Positions 6,801 to 12,904 of a stretch of 12,904 nucleotides of DNA are shown here, one piece after another. The stretch is from Acidobacteriota bacterium (GTDB taxonomy: Bacteria; Acidobacteriota; Blastocatellia; Pyrinomonadales; Pyrinomonadaceae). Under the pieces are notes generated by a model that saw nothing but the letters and a program-made list of their open reading frames with translations, was not told the DNA's origin and did not search any database. Position 1 is the stretch's first letter. Each line of letters opens with the position of its first letter. The DNA lies in NCBI GenBank assembly GCA_024640445.1, contig JAHEEZ010000089.1:1-12904 (forward strand), written 5' to 3'. The translations under genes were made by a program, and so were the position numbers.

Positions 6801-7322
6801 ATGAAAAAGCTTACAGTGGCATTTCTCGCAATAGCGATCACGGCAGTAGGAGCGGTATTTGTATTTGCCCAGTCGGGCGGCAATGACGGACCCGGAAAAC
6901 GTGGATTTGGTCATCACGGCAAATTCGGAAAACGTGGCGGAGGGATGATGGAAGGCCGTCTGTTCAGGCAGCTTGACCTGACCGATGTCCAGAAAGAGCA
7001 GATGAAGGCTATCCGAACGGCGGCTCGCGAAGAGTCGAAGGGTCTGAGGACCAGCCTTATGGATAATCACAAAAAGCTCGCGGAACTCGGCACTGACGGG
7101 AACTTCGATCAGGCCGCAGTGGAGGCGATCGCTTCTCAACAGGCTGAGGTTCACAAGCAGATGATAATCCAGAGGGAAAAGGTGAAAGCGCAGATGTTCG
7201 GCGTGCTCACACCAGAGCAGAAAGCCAAATTCACTGAACTGAAGGAAGCTTTCAATCAGAAGATGCAGGAACGGATGGAGCAGCGCAAAGCACGATTCTC
7301 CGAGAAGAAGGCGGATCAGTAG
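6801..7322 (+). CDS. Spy/CpxP-like periplasmic envelope-stress protein (LTxxQ motifs)
   Basis: The 173-aa exported protein has a signal peptide (residues 1-23, cleavage likely at VFA-Q). A flexible stretch at 24-53, rich in Gly, Lys, Arg and His, includes HH and MM pairs. The rest is a helical, highly charged domain. Two LTxxQ-type motifs, LTDVQ (60-64) and LTPEQ (136-140), are the signature of the Spy/CpxP family of periplasmic chaperones and Cpx regulators. The start is fixed by AAGGAG 8 bases upstream of the ATG. It is divergent from the cpxRA-like pair, the same arrangement as cpxP in enterobacteria, with an exact CpxR box between. By inference it is induced by envelope stress and either shields misfolded proteins or dampens the kinase. 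The long Gly/His region could also bind metal. Spy, CpxP and metal-resistance CnrX/ZraP-type proteins are hard to separate by sequence. Confidence 0.85.
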   Translation: MKKLTVAFLAIAITAVGAVFVFAQSGGNDGPGKRGFGHHGKFGKRGGGMMEGRLFRQLDLTDVQKEQMKAIRTAAREESKGLRTSLMDNHKKLAELGTDGNFDQAAVEAIASQQAEVHKQMIIQREKVKAQMFGVLTPEQKAKFTELKEAFNQKMQERMEQRKARFSEKKADQ

Positions 7323-7356
7323 TTCCGCGCAGGCGTATCCCGAAGTGAATGCAATC

Positions 7357-7402
7357 GAAAAAAGGTCCCGCAGTCTGAAGCTCGCGGGGCCTTTCTCTTT
7401 CT
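7357..7402. terminator. Bidirectional rho-independent terminator
   Basis: GGTCCCGC (7364-7371) pairs with GCGGGGCC (7384-7391) in an 8-bp stem with one G-U pair and a 12-base loop. An A-run at 7358-7363 precedes the stem and a T-rich tract (TTTCTCTTTCT) follows it, so it can act in both directions. It sits between two convergent genes, the Spy-like gene and the DUF1579-like gene. Confidence 0.8.
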
Positions 7403-7412
7403 CGAGCCGACC

Positions 7413-7934
7413 CTATTTTCGCCGTGTATAAGTGATGTGCCACGCGAGATTCCAGGATTTTCCGCCATCAGCGGAGTTCTCCCAATTCCAGTCCAGCGAG
7501 TCTTTCTTAATGTTGAAAAAGACCATTCTCTGCATCATCTGCTTGCCCTGCCGGTTTGTGAACTCCCGGCTCAATGTCATTTTCCCGTCTTCCATTCCGC
7601 CTTTGAAATCGAGGTATGATCCCTGATTATCGACCCAGGTCTGTTTCCAAACCCCGGCGTTTGTGTCGAACATCGAGTAACTCTGGCCTTTCAGAGGCAG
7701 ATCCTTGCCGCCGTCGAACGATTCCCTGACGACGCAGCCGTCAAGCACCCGCGTGATCTCATTGGTGCCTTTTTGAGCCTCGCCGTTCGGTCCTTTCCAC
7801 TCAAGGTCCCAGGTACCAAGCCAGAAATCGAACTGTTGAACCTGTTCGGCTTCGCACGGATTCTTGGAAGTTTGTGCAACTATTGCAGAGGCGAACAGCG
7901 TAATAGCGATGATTGCGTAAATGATATTTGCCAT
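7413..7934 (-). CDS. Exported DUF1579-like protein of unknown function
   Basis: The 173-aa product has a signal peptide (residues 1-20, cleavage likely at IVA-Q), so it should act in the periplasm or outside the cell. Near the mature N-terminus it carries FDFWLGTWD (35-43), a motif recurring in DUF1579-type and related lipocalin-like small proteins. The remainder alternates beta-strands with many tryptophans and aromatics, consistent with a single beta-barrel. Cys27 and Cys68 of the full-length protein could pair. GGAG five bases before the ATG supports the start. It is convergent with the Spy-like gene across a shared terminator and divergent from the STAS-like gene. The ligand or function is unknown; the domain assignment is from motif recognition only. 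Confidence 0.8.
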   Translation of the reverse strand: MANIIYAIIAITLFASAIVAQTSKNPCEAEQVQQFDFWLGTWDLEWKGPNGEAQKGTNEITRVLDGCVVRESFDGGKDLPLKGQSYSMFDTNAGVWKQTWVDNQGSYLDFKGGMEDGKMTLSREFTNRQGKQMMQRMVFFNIKKDSLDWNWENSADGGKSWNLAWHITYTRRK

Positions 7935-7985
7935 GTCTTCTCCTTTTTGAGGTATCTTTCTCAGTGCCGCCTGCGGTGTGCGACC

Positions 7986-8014
7986 ATTCTCAAGGTTTTA
8001 TTTGCTTTTTGCAA
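7986..8014 (-). promoter_or_regulatory. Candidate promoter of the DUF1579-like gene
   Basis: On the minus strand TTGCAA (8014-8009) and GAGAAT (7991-7986) are 17 bp apart, each 4 of 6 to consensus. This would give a leader of about 45 bases ending at the GGAG ribosome site. The -35 hexamer lies inside a 12-bp palindrome. Confidence 0.3.
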
Positions 8015-8030
8015 AAATCGGCTGTAGATT
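8002..8030 (+). promoter_or_regulatory. Candidate promoter of the STAS-like gene, near-leaderless
   Basis: TTGCTT (8002-8007) and TAGATT (8025-8030) are 17 bp apart, a weak match (3 and 4 of 6). The ATG follows only 9 bases after the -10 element, so a transcript from here would start at or next to the start codon. This would explain why the gene lacks a clear ribosome site, but the match is modest. Confidence 0.25.
8006..8017. promoter_or_regulatory. 12-bp perfect palindrome, candidate operator
   Basis: TTTTTGCAAAAA is a perfect inverted repeat in the 105-bp divergent intergenic region. It overlaps the candidate -35 elements of both neighbouring genes, so a protein bound here could control both. 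In AT-rich DNA a palindrome of this kind could also arise by chance. Confidence 0.3.
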
Positions 8031-8039
8031 CCAAGAGCT

Positions 8040-8330
8040 ATGCCAACCAGTATTACCCAGATCGACGATCTTGAAAGAAACAAGATAGTGCTACGTGTGG
8101 AAGGCGACCTGATGCTTGATGACGCTCTGCTTTTGGAACGTATCGCGCTAGGGCTGAGGGATGAGAACGGGAAGAACCTTACACTCGATTTTGCCGATCT
8201 TAACCTTCTCGACTCGGAATCTGCTCCGGTCGTAAAACGTCTGGAGCGCGAGCACGGATTCGAGATCGAGGGACTCCACATTTTCCTTCAAAAGATGGTT
8301 GAGGAAGTCGAGAGCAGGAAGTCTGGATAG
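8040..8330 (+). CDS. Small STAS-like domain protein
   Basis: The 96-aa soluble protein has the beta-alpha layout of STAS (anti-sigma-antagonist) domains. Strand IVLRVEGDLML (16-26) is followed by an amphipathic helix with LLLERIALGLR, then a strand LTLDFADLNLLDSE ending at D58-S59. That Asp-Ser sits where SpoIIAA-type antagonists carry the regulatory serine (usually DSSG; here DSES). The C-terminal half (VVKRLEREHG onward) continues the alternation. If the serine is phosphorylated, the protein could switch a partner anti-sigma kinase, but none is encoded nearby. The start is supported by the N-terminal fit rather than a ribosome site (only AAGAG is present). It is a monocistronic unit ending at a terminator. 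The STAS assignment is by pattern and not certain. Confidence 0.65.
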   Translation: MPTSITQIDDLERNKIVLRVEGDLMLDDALLLERIALGLRDENGKNLTLDFADLNLLDSESAPVVKRLEREHGFEIEGLHIFLQKMVEEVESRKSG

Positions 8331-8358
8331 CCGCAATCAAATGAGGAATGGCATCGTT

Positions 8359-8378
8359 GCGCCTTAATGGCGCTTTTT
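8359..8378 (+). terminator. Rho-independent terminator after the STAS-like gene
   Basis: GCGCC (8359-8363), loop TTAAT, and GGCGC (8369-8373) are followed directly by five T. The stem is short but entirely G-C. It lies 28 bases past the stop of the STAS-like gene. Confidence 0.65.
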
Positions 8379-8405
8379 GTTTAACCGCTAACCTTCTGCC
8401 ATAAT
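8377..8405 (+). promoter_or_regulatory. Candidate promoter of lpxD
   Basis: TTGTTT (8377-8382) and CATAAT (8400-8405; 5 of 6) are 17 bp apart, immediately after the terminator. The predicted leader to the lpxD ATG is about 87 bases. No ribosome site is obvious before that ATG. Confidence 0.4.
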
Positions 8406-8498
8406 CCTAAAATACGATCTATTGGATCCTCCCGCATTCAAGGGACCGACACCGCTTTTCCGGGTGACGTAAGTTGACGGCACCCTACGCTGATCTAA

Positions 8499-9542
8499 AT
8501 GAAACTCCGAAGTATTGCTGAACTTGTTGGCGGAACACTCGCCGGTGACGGCGACGCCGAAGTGTTCTCCGTCGCTTCACCCGCAAATGCCGGGCCTTCA
8601 CAGCTGATATTTATTTCCGATGCTTCCGGCGCCGGTCTGGCAGAGTCTTCTGACGCAGGGTGCGTAATAAGACCTGTCGATCTGGAGATCTCTTTCGATG
8701 GCGCCACGATATCCGTTCCGAATCCGAAAGCCGCTTTTGCGAAAGCTGCCGCTGTTCTTCATGGCCGCAAATCAAGACCTACGGGCATACATCCTTCTGC
8801 CATAGTCGCTCCGGACGCGGCGATAGGCGAGAAGGTCTTCATCGGCGCGTTCTGTTACGTCGGAGAGGGATCTTCGATAGGCGACGGAACCCACATCAGA
8901 GGGGGAGCAAAGATCGGTGACAATGTTTCAGTAGGAAGCGGCTGTACCATTCATCCGAACGTATTCATCGAAGACGGCTGCGTCGTCGGGAACCGCGTCG
9001 TGTTGAAATCGGGGGCGGTGATCGGCTCGCGCGGCTTTGGTTTTGTAAGGGACGGCGACGAACTGATCAAATTCCCGCAGATCGGTACCGTGGTGATAGA
9101 GGACGACGTCGAGGTCGGCGCCAACACATGCGTCGACCGGGGGGCGCTTGGTGAAACGCGTATAGGCGAGGGAACCAAGATCGACAATCTGGTCCAGGTG
9201 GCGCATAACGTTTCGATAGGAAAACGGGTTGTGATCGCTTCGCAGACGGGAATATCTGGAAGCGTGAAGATAGGCGATGACTGCGTAATAGGCGGGCAGG
9301 TTGGCTTCGCTGACCACACCGAAATTGCCAACGGCACGATCATCGGAGCCAAGTCGGCGATATTTCCGGGAAAGAAACTGAGAGGCGGGGCGTGGGGAGG
9401 CGTGCCCGTGCGTCCCCTTGATGAATACAAGAGATTACAAGCGCACATCCGCTCGCTGCCGCGGCTGAAAGCAGATGTCGATGAGTTAAAGAAGCTGGCC
9501 GGACGGCTCGGCAATCTCGTCCGCAGCGACGAAGAAGAATAG
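8499..9542 (+). CDS. lpxD: UDP-3-O-(3-hydroxyacyl)glucosamine N-acyltransferase
   Basis: LpxD transfers a 3-hydroxyacyl chain from acyl-ACP to the amino group of UDP-3-O-acyl-glucosamine, the third step of lipid A synthesis in the cytosol. The 347-aa length fits the family. Residues 1 to about 95 form the uridine-binding N-terminal domain. Residues about 97-300 are hexapeptide repeats of a left-handed beta-helix (many IGD, IGE, VGN-type turns). GSRGFGFVRDG (176-186) and LVQVAHNVSIG (231-241), with the predicted catalytic base His236, are both present, as is VDRGALGET (212-220). The C-terminal tail from about 308 is a helical, charged coiled-coil segment. The start is set by the family N-terminus (MKLRSIAELV) since no good ribosome site is visible. 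The usual fabZ-lpxA-lpxB partners do not follow; a transporter gene does. Confidence 0.96.
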   Translation: MKLRSIAELVGGTLAGDGDAEVFSVASPANAGPSQLIFISDASGAGLAESSDAGCVIRPVDLEISFDGATISVPNPKAAFAKAAAVLHGRKSRPTGIHPSAIVAPDAAIGEKVFIGAFCYVGEGSSIGDGTHIRGGAKIGDNVSVGSGCTIHPNVFIEDGCVVGNRVVLKSGAVIGSRGFGFVRDGDELIKFPQIGTVVIEDDVEVGANTCVDRGALGETRIGEGTKIDNLVQVAHNVSIGKRVVIASQTGISGSVKIGDDCVIGGQVGFADHTEIANGTIIGAKSAIFPGKKLRGGAWGGVPVRPLDEYKRLQAHIRSLPRLKADVDELKKLAGRLGNLVRSDEEE

Positions 9543-9581
9543 GGGCAGGGATGGCCGCAACGGGCCGCACGGTGTCGATCT

Positions 9582-11960
9582 ATGGCAGGTTTTATATCAA
9601 GGAAACTTTCAAACTCATTCGAAGGCGCGCTTGCAGGCGGCGGGGATCCGGCAACTTCCCCGCTTTACGTCTTTGGGCCGTTCCTTAAGTTGATCGTTGT
9701 GGCAGGAGTCGCACAGGTCACCTTCGGAGCCACGATCTGGCTTGCTGTTTTCACCGTCGTGATGGTGTCGGCAATGTACCGCCAGGTGATGGGGTGGATC
9801 ACCGACGGGAGCGGCGGAAGCGGCCTTGCAGAAGAAGAATTCGGCGGTTGGGCAGTCAAGATCAACGCCGGCATCACGGTCATCGAATACACACTCACTT
9901 TCCTTGTCAGCATGGCGGCTCTCGTTACCTTTGTTGCTGACCGCGCGACGGAATTCGGCATTCCTCTGAATCAATCCTTGTTCGGTATTCAATACAGGAC
10001 CTTTCTGGCGATCGGGCTTAGCATCTTCACCGGCTGGCTCGTAAATCTGGGACCAAAAGCGGCGGCAAAGGCGTTCGGCCCTGCGACTGCCGCCGTGCTT
10101 CTTCTTCTTTGGGTGATGATATTCGCTACGATCTTCCAGCTCGGATTTCACATACCGGATTTCCAGCTAAAGGCGTTCACCGGCGACTATCTGCATTTCA
10201 CCCTCGGCGGGTACGCCCGGATCCTTGCCCTGATGACGGGTATCGAGATATTCGCCAACCTTGTCGCTGCCTATGACGGGACTAGGATGGAAAAGAGCCG
10301 CAAGGCCTTCGGAAGCCTGCTGATCATCATGGGTACGACCGCGTTGACTATGATCATTGTCGGCCCTGCGATCCTGGAAGTGTCGAGGGGCACTGTTACG
10401 TCAGAGATCTCCGTGTTCACCCAGACGATGAACGCACTGCTTCCCCCGTGGGCCTCGTATCTGGGAACGCTGATCGGCATCGCCGTTCTCTTGAGCGCAT
10501 CGGCGGCAGCGGCACAGGGAGTGCAAAATCTCGCTCTTGGACTCAGGTACCGCCATTATGTGACGGCAACTATGGGTCAGCGGAACAGGTACGATGTTGC
10601 CGGCCGGCCGGTTTGGCTGATGATCCTGGTTATCGGCATTTGCTTCCTCTTCTTTGGGACCCACGAAGAGACCTACCTCGCACTTTACGCCGCTGGCGTG
10701 TTCATCCTTCTAAGCATGACAGGCTGGGCGGCCTGCAAACGGCTGCTGCGGGAAGACCGTGAGAAGTTCTCATTCGGAAAGACCGCCTCTCTCGTGGGCA
10801 CTGCGATCGCAGCCCTTCTAACGTCCGGAGCCACGTTCATCATTTTTGAGGAAAGATTTTTCGAAGGCGCCTGGATATACCTCCTGCTGGTTCCCGCGCT
10901 ATACATCGCATTCACCTATTTCAGGAAGAAACTTGGCAGCCCGCCTTCCGTCGAAGAACGGCTTGGGGCCATCATTTCAGAACAGAGGTTCTTCCCGACA
11001 TCGCTCAGGGAGTTAAAGCTTGACGAAGTCCCGTTTCAGAAGATAGTCGTCCCGCTCGACGGATCTTCCCTTGCCGAGCAGGTGATCGCGACGGCGCGTG
11101 CCTTTGCGCGCGAATACGGCGCTGAGCTGGAGATCGTGTCGGTCGAAGACGGCAATGCCGATGAGTCAGTACACTTGACCGACGCGCAGATCGCGGAACA
11201 AGCAAGCGAACTCAAAATTTACATGGGGCTTGTAAGTTCCTTGATTAGAGGAGACGGGTTGAAAGTGGAAACCCATTACAGGCGCGGCGAGCCATCTGGC
11301 GAGATCGACGCTGTATGCAGGGAGATCAGCGCGGACCTGATAATAATGACGACGCGCGGAAAGTTCGAGTTCGGCCAGCTGATGACCAAGAGCATGGCGC
11401 AGAGAGTGGTCCAGAAGACATCCACGCCCACGTTGCTGATCAGGCCGACGAACAACTGGCGGAGCCGCAGATCAGAATTCAAGCGGATCCTCGTCGCCCT
11501 CGACGGTTCGGAGGAGGCGGAAATGGTGCTCCCCTACATCAGGGCGTTCGCCAATCAATTCGCCAGCAGGGTTCTCCTGTTTTCGGTGCCGGAAGGCTCA
11601 GAATCCGAGGGATACGACGAGAAGATCAAACAGTATCTTGACGGCATCGCTGAGGCCTTGCGTAATGACGGTATCGAGATCTTCACTTACGTGACCGGCT
11701 CCGGACCCGCCCGGACGATACTTGCCGTCAGCGAGGAAGAGAAGATAGACCTCATCATGATGAGTTCGCACGGACGGGGAGGAGTGGAGCGTTCGGACCA
11801 GATCCCGATCGGAAGCGTTGCTGAAAAGGTAGTGTCGGAGACGCCGTGTCCGGTATTCCTGCTTCCGCTGAGGCGCGGTGACCTCGCTTCCCGCAGACTC
11901 CCCGAGGAAGCAGATTCCAATGCCTCGCGACCGCTCAATGATGGTTCCGAAGAGGAATGA
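9582..11960 (+). CDS. APC-superfamily permease fused to two universal stress protein domains
   Basis: The 792-aa product combines an integral membrane transporter with a cytosolic regulatory tail. Residues 30-447 contain about 11-12 hydrophobic spans in an amino-acid-permease-like layout, including a TSPLY stretch at 25-29 and GGSGLAEEEFGG (78-89) before a span. After a short linker, Usp domain 1 spans about 484-622 and Usp domain 2 about 634-763. Domain 2 has the intact ATP-binding signature G731-X2-G734-X9-G744-S745; domain 1 has a degenerate version (only G593 is obvious, Lys603 replacing a glycine), suggesting it does not bind ATP. By inference the tail gates transport in response to nucleotide or stress. 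The substrate is unknown; an amino acid or another small molecule is possible. The start is the only one in frame after the preceding stop. It follows lpxD by 39 bp, so the two may be cotranscribed, and it is convergent with lpxB. Confidence 0.88.
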   Translation: MAGFISRKLSNSFEGALAGGGDPATSPLYVFGPFLKLIVVAGVAQVTFGATIWLAVFTVVMVSAMYRQVMGWITDGSGGSGLAEEEFGGWAVKINAGITVIEYTLTFLVSMAALVTFVADRATEFGIPLNQSLFGIQYRTFLAIGLSIFTGWLVNLGPKAAAKAFGPATAAVLLLLWVMIFATIFQLGFHIPDFQLKAFTGDYLHFTLGGYARILALMTGIEIFANLVAAYDGTRMEKSRKAFGSLLIIMGTTALTMIIVGPAILEVSRGTVTSEISVFTQTMNALLPPWASYLGTLIGIAVLLSASAAAAQGVQNLALGLRYRHYVTATMGQRNRYDVAGRPVWLMILVIGICFLFFGTHEETYLALYAAGVFILLSMTGWAACKRLLREDREKFSFGKTASLVGTAIAALLTSGATFIIFEERFFEGAWIYLLLVPALYIAFTYFRKKLGSPPSVEERLGAIISEQRFFPTSLRELKLDEVPFQKIVVPLDGSSLAEQVIATARAFAREYGAELEIVSVEDGNADESVHLTDAQIAEQASELKIYMGLVSSLIRGDGLKVETHYRRGEPSGEIDAVCREISADLIIMTTRGKFEFGQLMTKSMAQRVVQKTSTPTLLIRPTNNWRSRRSEFKRILVALDGSEEAEMVLPYIRAFANQFASRVLLFSVPEGSESEGYDEKIKQYLDGIAEALRNDGIEIFTYVTGSGPARTILAVSEEEKIDLIMMSSHGRGGVERSDQIPIGSVAEKVVSETPCPVFLLPLRRGDLASRRLPEEADSNASRPLNDGSEEE

Positions 11961-11973
11961 AAAAGTCCCGTTG

Positions 11974-12904
11974 TTAACCCGAACCATCGCGATCTTCGAT
12001 GTGCGCGATCACGATCTCTGCGGCCTTTACGGAAGCGTTCTCACCGGATAGTTTCCGGCGCACCTCTTCAAGATCCAATCGCATTTTCCGATTGACCTCG
12101 GGATCAAGGATCCTTACGACCTCGTCCGCGAGAATTTCAGGTTTCAGGTCATCCTGGATCAATTCAGTTGCGAGTCGTCTGCCGGCCACCAGGTTTACGA
12201 GGCCGAACGTATCGATCGAGATGAACGGCCTTAGTATGAAATAGTTGAGTGCGGACGCCTTGTAGACCACGACCAGAGGAGTACCGAGCACCGCCGTCTC
12301 CAGTGTTGCGGTCCCGCTGGCAACAGCCGCCGCGTCCGAAGCGGCGATCGCCTCGTACGTTTCTCCGGACACGACCGTAAGTGTCTTCTCAAGGTCTTCG
12401 GTATCGATCTTCGCAGCGGCGGCGACCCGGTTCAATTCCTCGATAGACCGTGTGTTAGCGAGAGGGACAACGAACCTTACACCGGGCACCCTCTTCCTGA
12501 TCAGTTTGGCCGCCTTCAAAAGGTCCGGAAAGATCCTTTCAACCTCGACCTTTCTGCTGCCTGGCAACAACGCTACCAAAGGCAGGGTACTTCCGATGCC
12601 GTACTTCGCACGAAATTCATCACGTCCGGTCTTTGGCCGTACTTCGGCAGCGATGGGACTCCCGACGTATTCGACCCGGTCAAATCCCTCATTCGCGTAG
12701 AATTCCTTTTCGAACGGCAGTATCGAGATCAGAAGGTCGACATATTTTCGGAAGTGCCTCACGCGAAACTTCTTCCACGCCCATACCTGCGGCGAGATGT
12801 AGTAAATAACACGAAGGCCTTGTTTTTTAAGACTCTTAGCGAGTCGAAGGTTAAAGTCGGGAAAATCTACAAGTATCGCTGCGTCCGGTTGGCGGTCGAC
12901 CGCT
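11974..12904 (-). CDS. lpxB: Lipid-A-disaccharide synthase, C-terminal part (partial at window edge)
   Basis: LpxB joins UDP-2,3-diacylglucosamine and lipid X into the lipid A disaccharide. The visible frame stays open to the end of the window: 309 codons plus stop, against about 380 for a full enzyme, so the N-terminus is outside. It contains VDFPDFN, corresponding to the active-site Asp segment, then YYISPQVWAWKKFR, ISILPFEKEFY, the nucleotide-binding loop LLPGSRKVEVERIFP, and the SGTATLETAVLGTPLVVVYK region, all typical of LpxB. The GTG at 12762 is an internal codon, not the real start, because conserved LpxB sequence extends upstream of it. The stop lies 13 bp from the end of the convergent permease gene. 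No clear terminator separates them. Confidence 0.95.
   Translation of the reverse strand, partial: AVDRQPDAAILVDFPDFNLRLAKSLKKQGLRVIYYISPQVWAWKKFRVRHFRKYVDLLISILPFEKEFYANEGFDRVEYVGSPIAAEVRPKTGRDEFRAKYGIGSTLPLVALLPGSRKVEVERIFPDLLKAAKLIRKRVPGVRFVVPLANTRSIEELNRVAAAAKIDTEDLEKTLTVVSGETYEAIAASDAAAVASGTATLETAVLGTPLVVVYKASALNYFILRPFISIDTFGLVNLVAGRRLATELIQDDLKPEILADEVVRILDPEVNRKMRLDLEEVRRKLSGENASVKAAEIVIAHIEDRDGSG

Noticed and set aside
8474..8501. TTGACG...TAAATG as an lpxD promoter
   Set aside because: The -10-like hexamer overlaps the lpxD ATG itself, and the LpxD N-terminus fits starting exactly there, so a transcript from it could not carry the start codon.
9645..9670. KUP-type potassium transporter, because of a TSPLY segment near the N-terminus
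   Set aside because: The preceding GDIG-like context is absent and the rest of the membrane region looks like an amino-acid-type APC permease, so only the superfamily is called.
9551..9685. Frame from ATG 9551 with a purine-rich stretch (AGGGGCAGGG) just before it
   Set aside because: The purine stretch touches the ATG with no spacing, and the 44-codon peptide is arginine-rich and overlaps the permease start in another frame.
11961..11973. Terminator between the convergent permease and lpxB genes
   Set aside because: The 13-bp gap and its flanks contain only a short GTTAAC palindrome; there is no stable G-C stem followed by a T-run.
12760..12762. GTG as the start of the lpxB gene
   Set aside because: The frame continues upstream with conserved LpxB sequence (VWAWKKFR, VDFPDFN) to the window edge, so the gene is partial and this codon is internal.

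Overview
The window looks like chromosomal DNA from a Gram-negative, lipid A-producing bacterium. My best guess is Acidobacteriota (Blastocatellia-like), inferred from gene content and protein style; the sequence alone does not prove it. Two lipid A genes (lpxD and lpxB), a Cpx-type envelope-stress locus and an exported Spy/CpxP-like protein all imply an outer membrane. There are no rRNA, tRNA, CRISPR or transposase features.

Layout. Positions 1-77 hold the last 24 codons of an unidentified + strand gene. Positions 78-170 are two adjacent heptanucleotide tandem repeats. Next comes a + strand lipid-metabolism run: a possible 27-codon membrane peptide (216-299), a diacylglycerol-kinase-family lipid kinase (start 278 or 296, end 1339), and a large AMP-ligase / acyl-carrier / PlsC acyltransferase fusion (1369-4089). 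A four-helix membrane protein of unknown function (4159-4518) follows.

The centre is a Cpx-like module. A CpxA-type sensor kinase (4524-5924) and a CpxR-type regulator (5925-6623/6635) lie on the minus strand, divergent from a Spy/CpxP-like periplasmic protein (6801-7322). The shared intergenic region contains GTAAA-N5-GTAAA, an exact match to the E. coli CpxR box. A bidirectional terminator separates the Spy-like gene from a convergent exported DUF1579-like protein (7413-7934). That gene is divergent from a small STAS-like protein (8040-8330), with a 12-bp palindrome between them.

The right part holds lpxD (8499-9542), an APC-type permease fused to two universal-stress-protein domains (9582-11960), and the C-terminal 309 codons of lpxB (11974 to the window edge), convergent with the permease. 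The common theme is envelope lipid supply, lipid A assembly and envelope-stress sensing. The strongest candidates for follow-up are the complete Cpx-like circuit with its exact operator, and the three-domain acyl-activating/carrier/acyltransferase fusion next to a lipid kinase.
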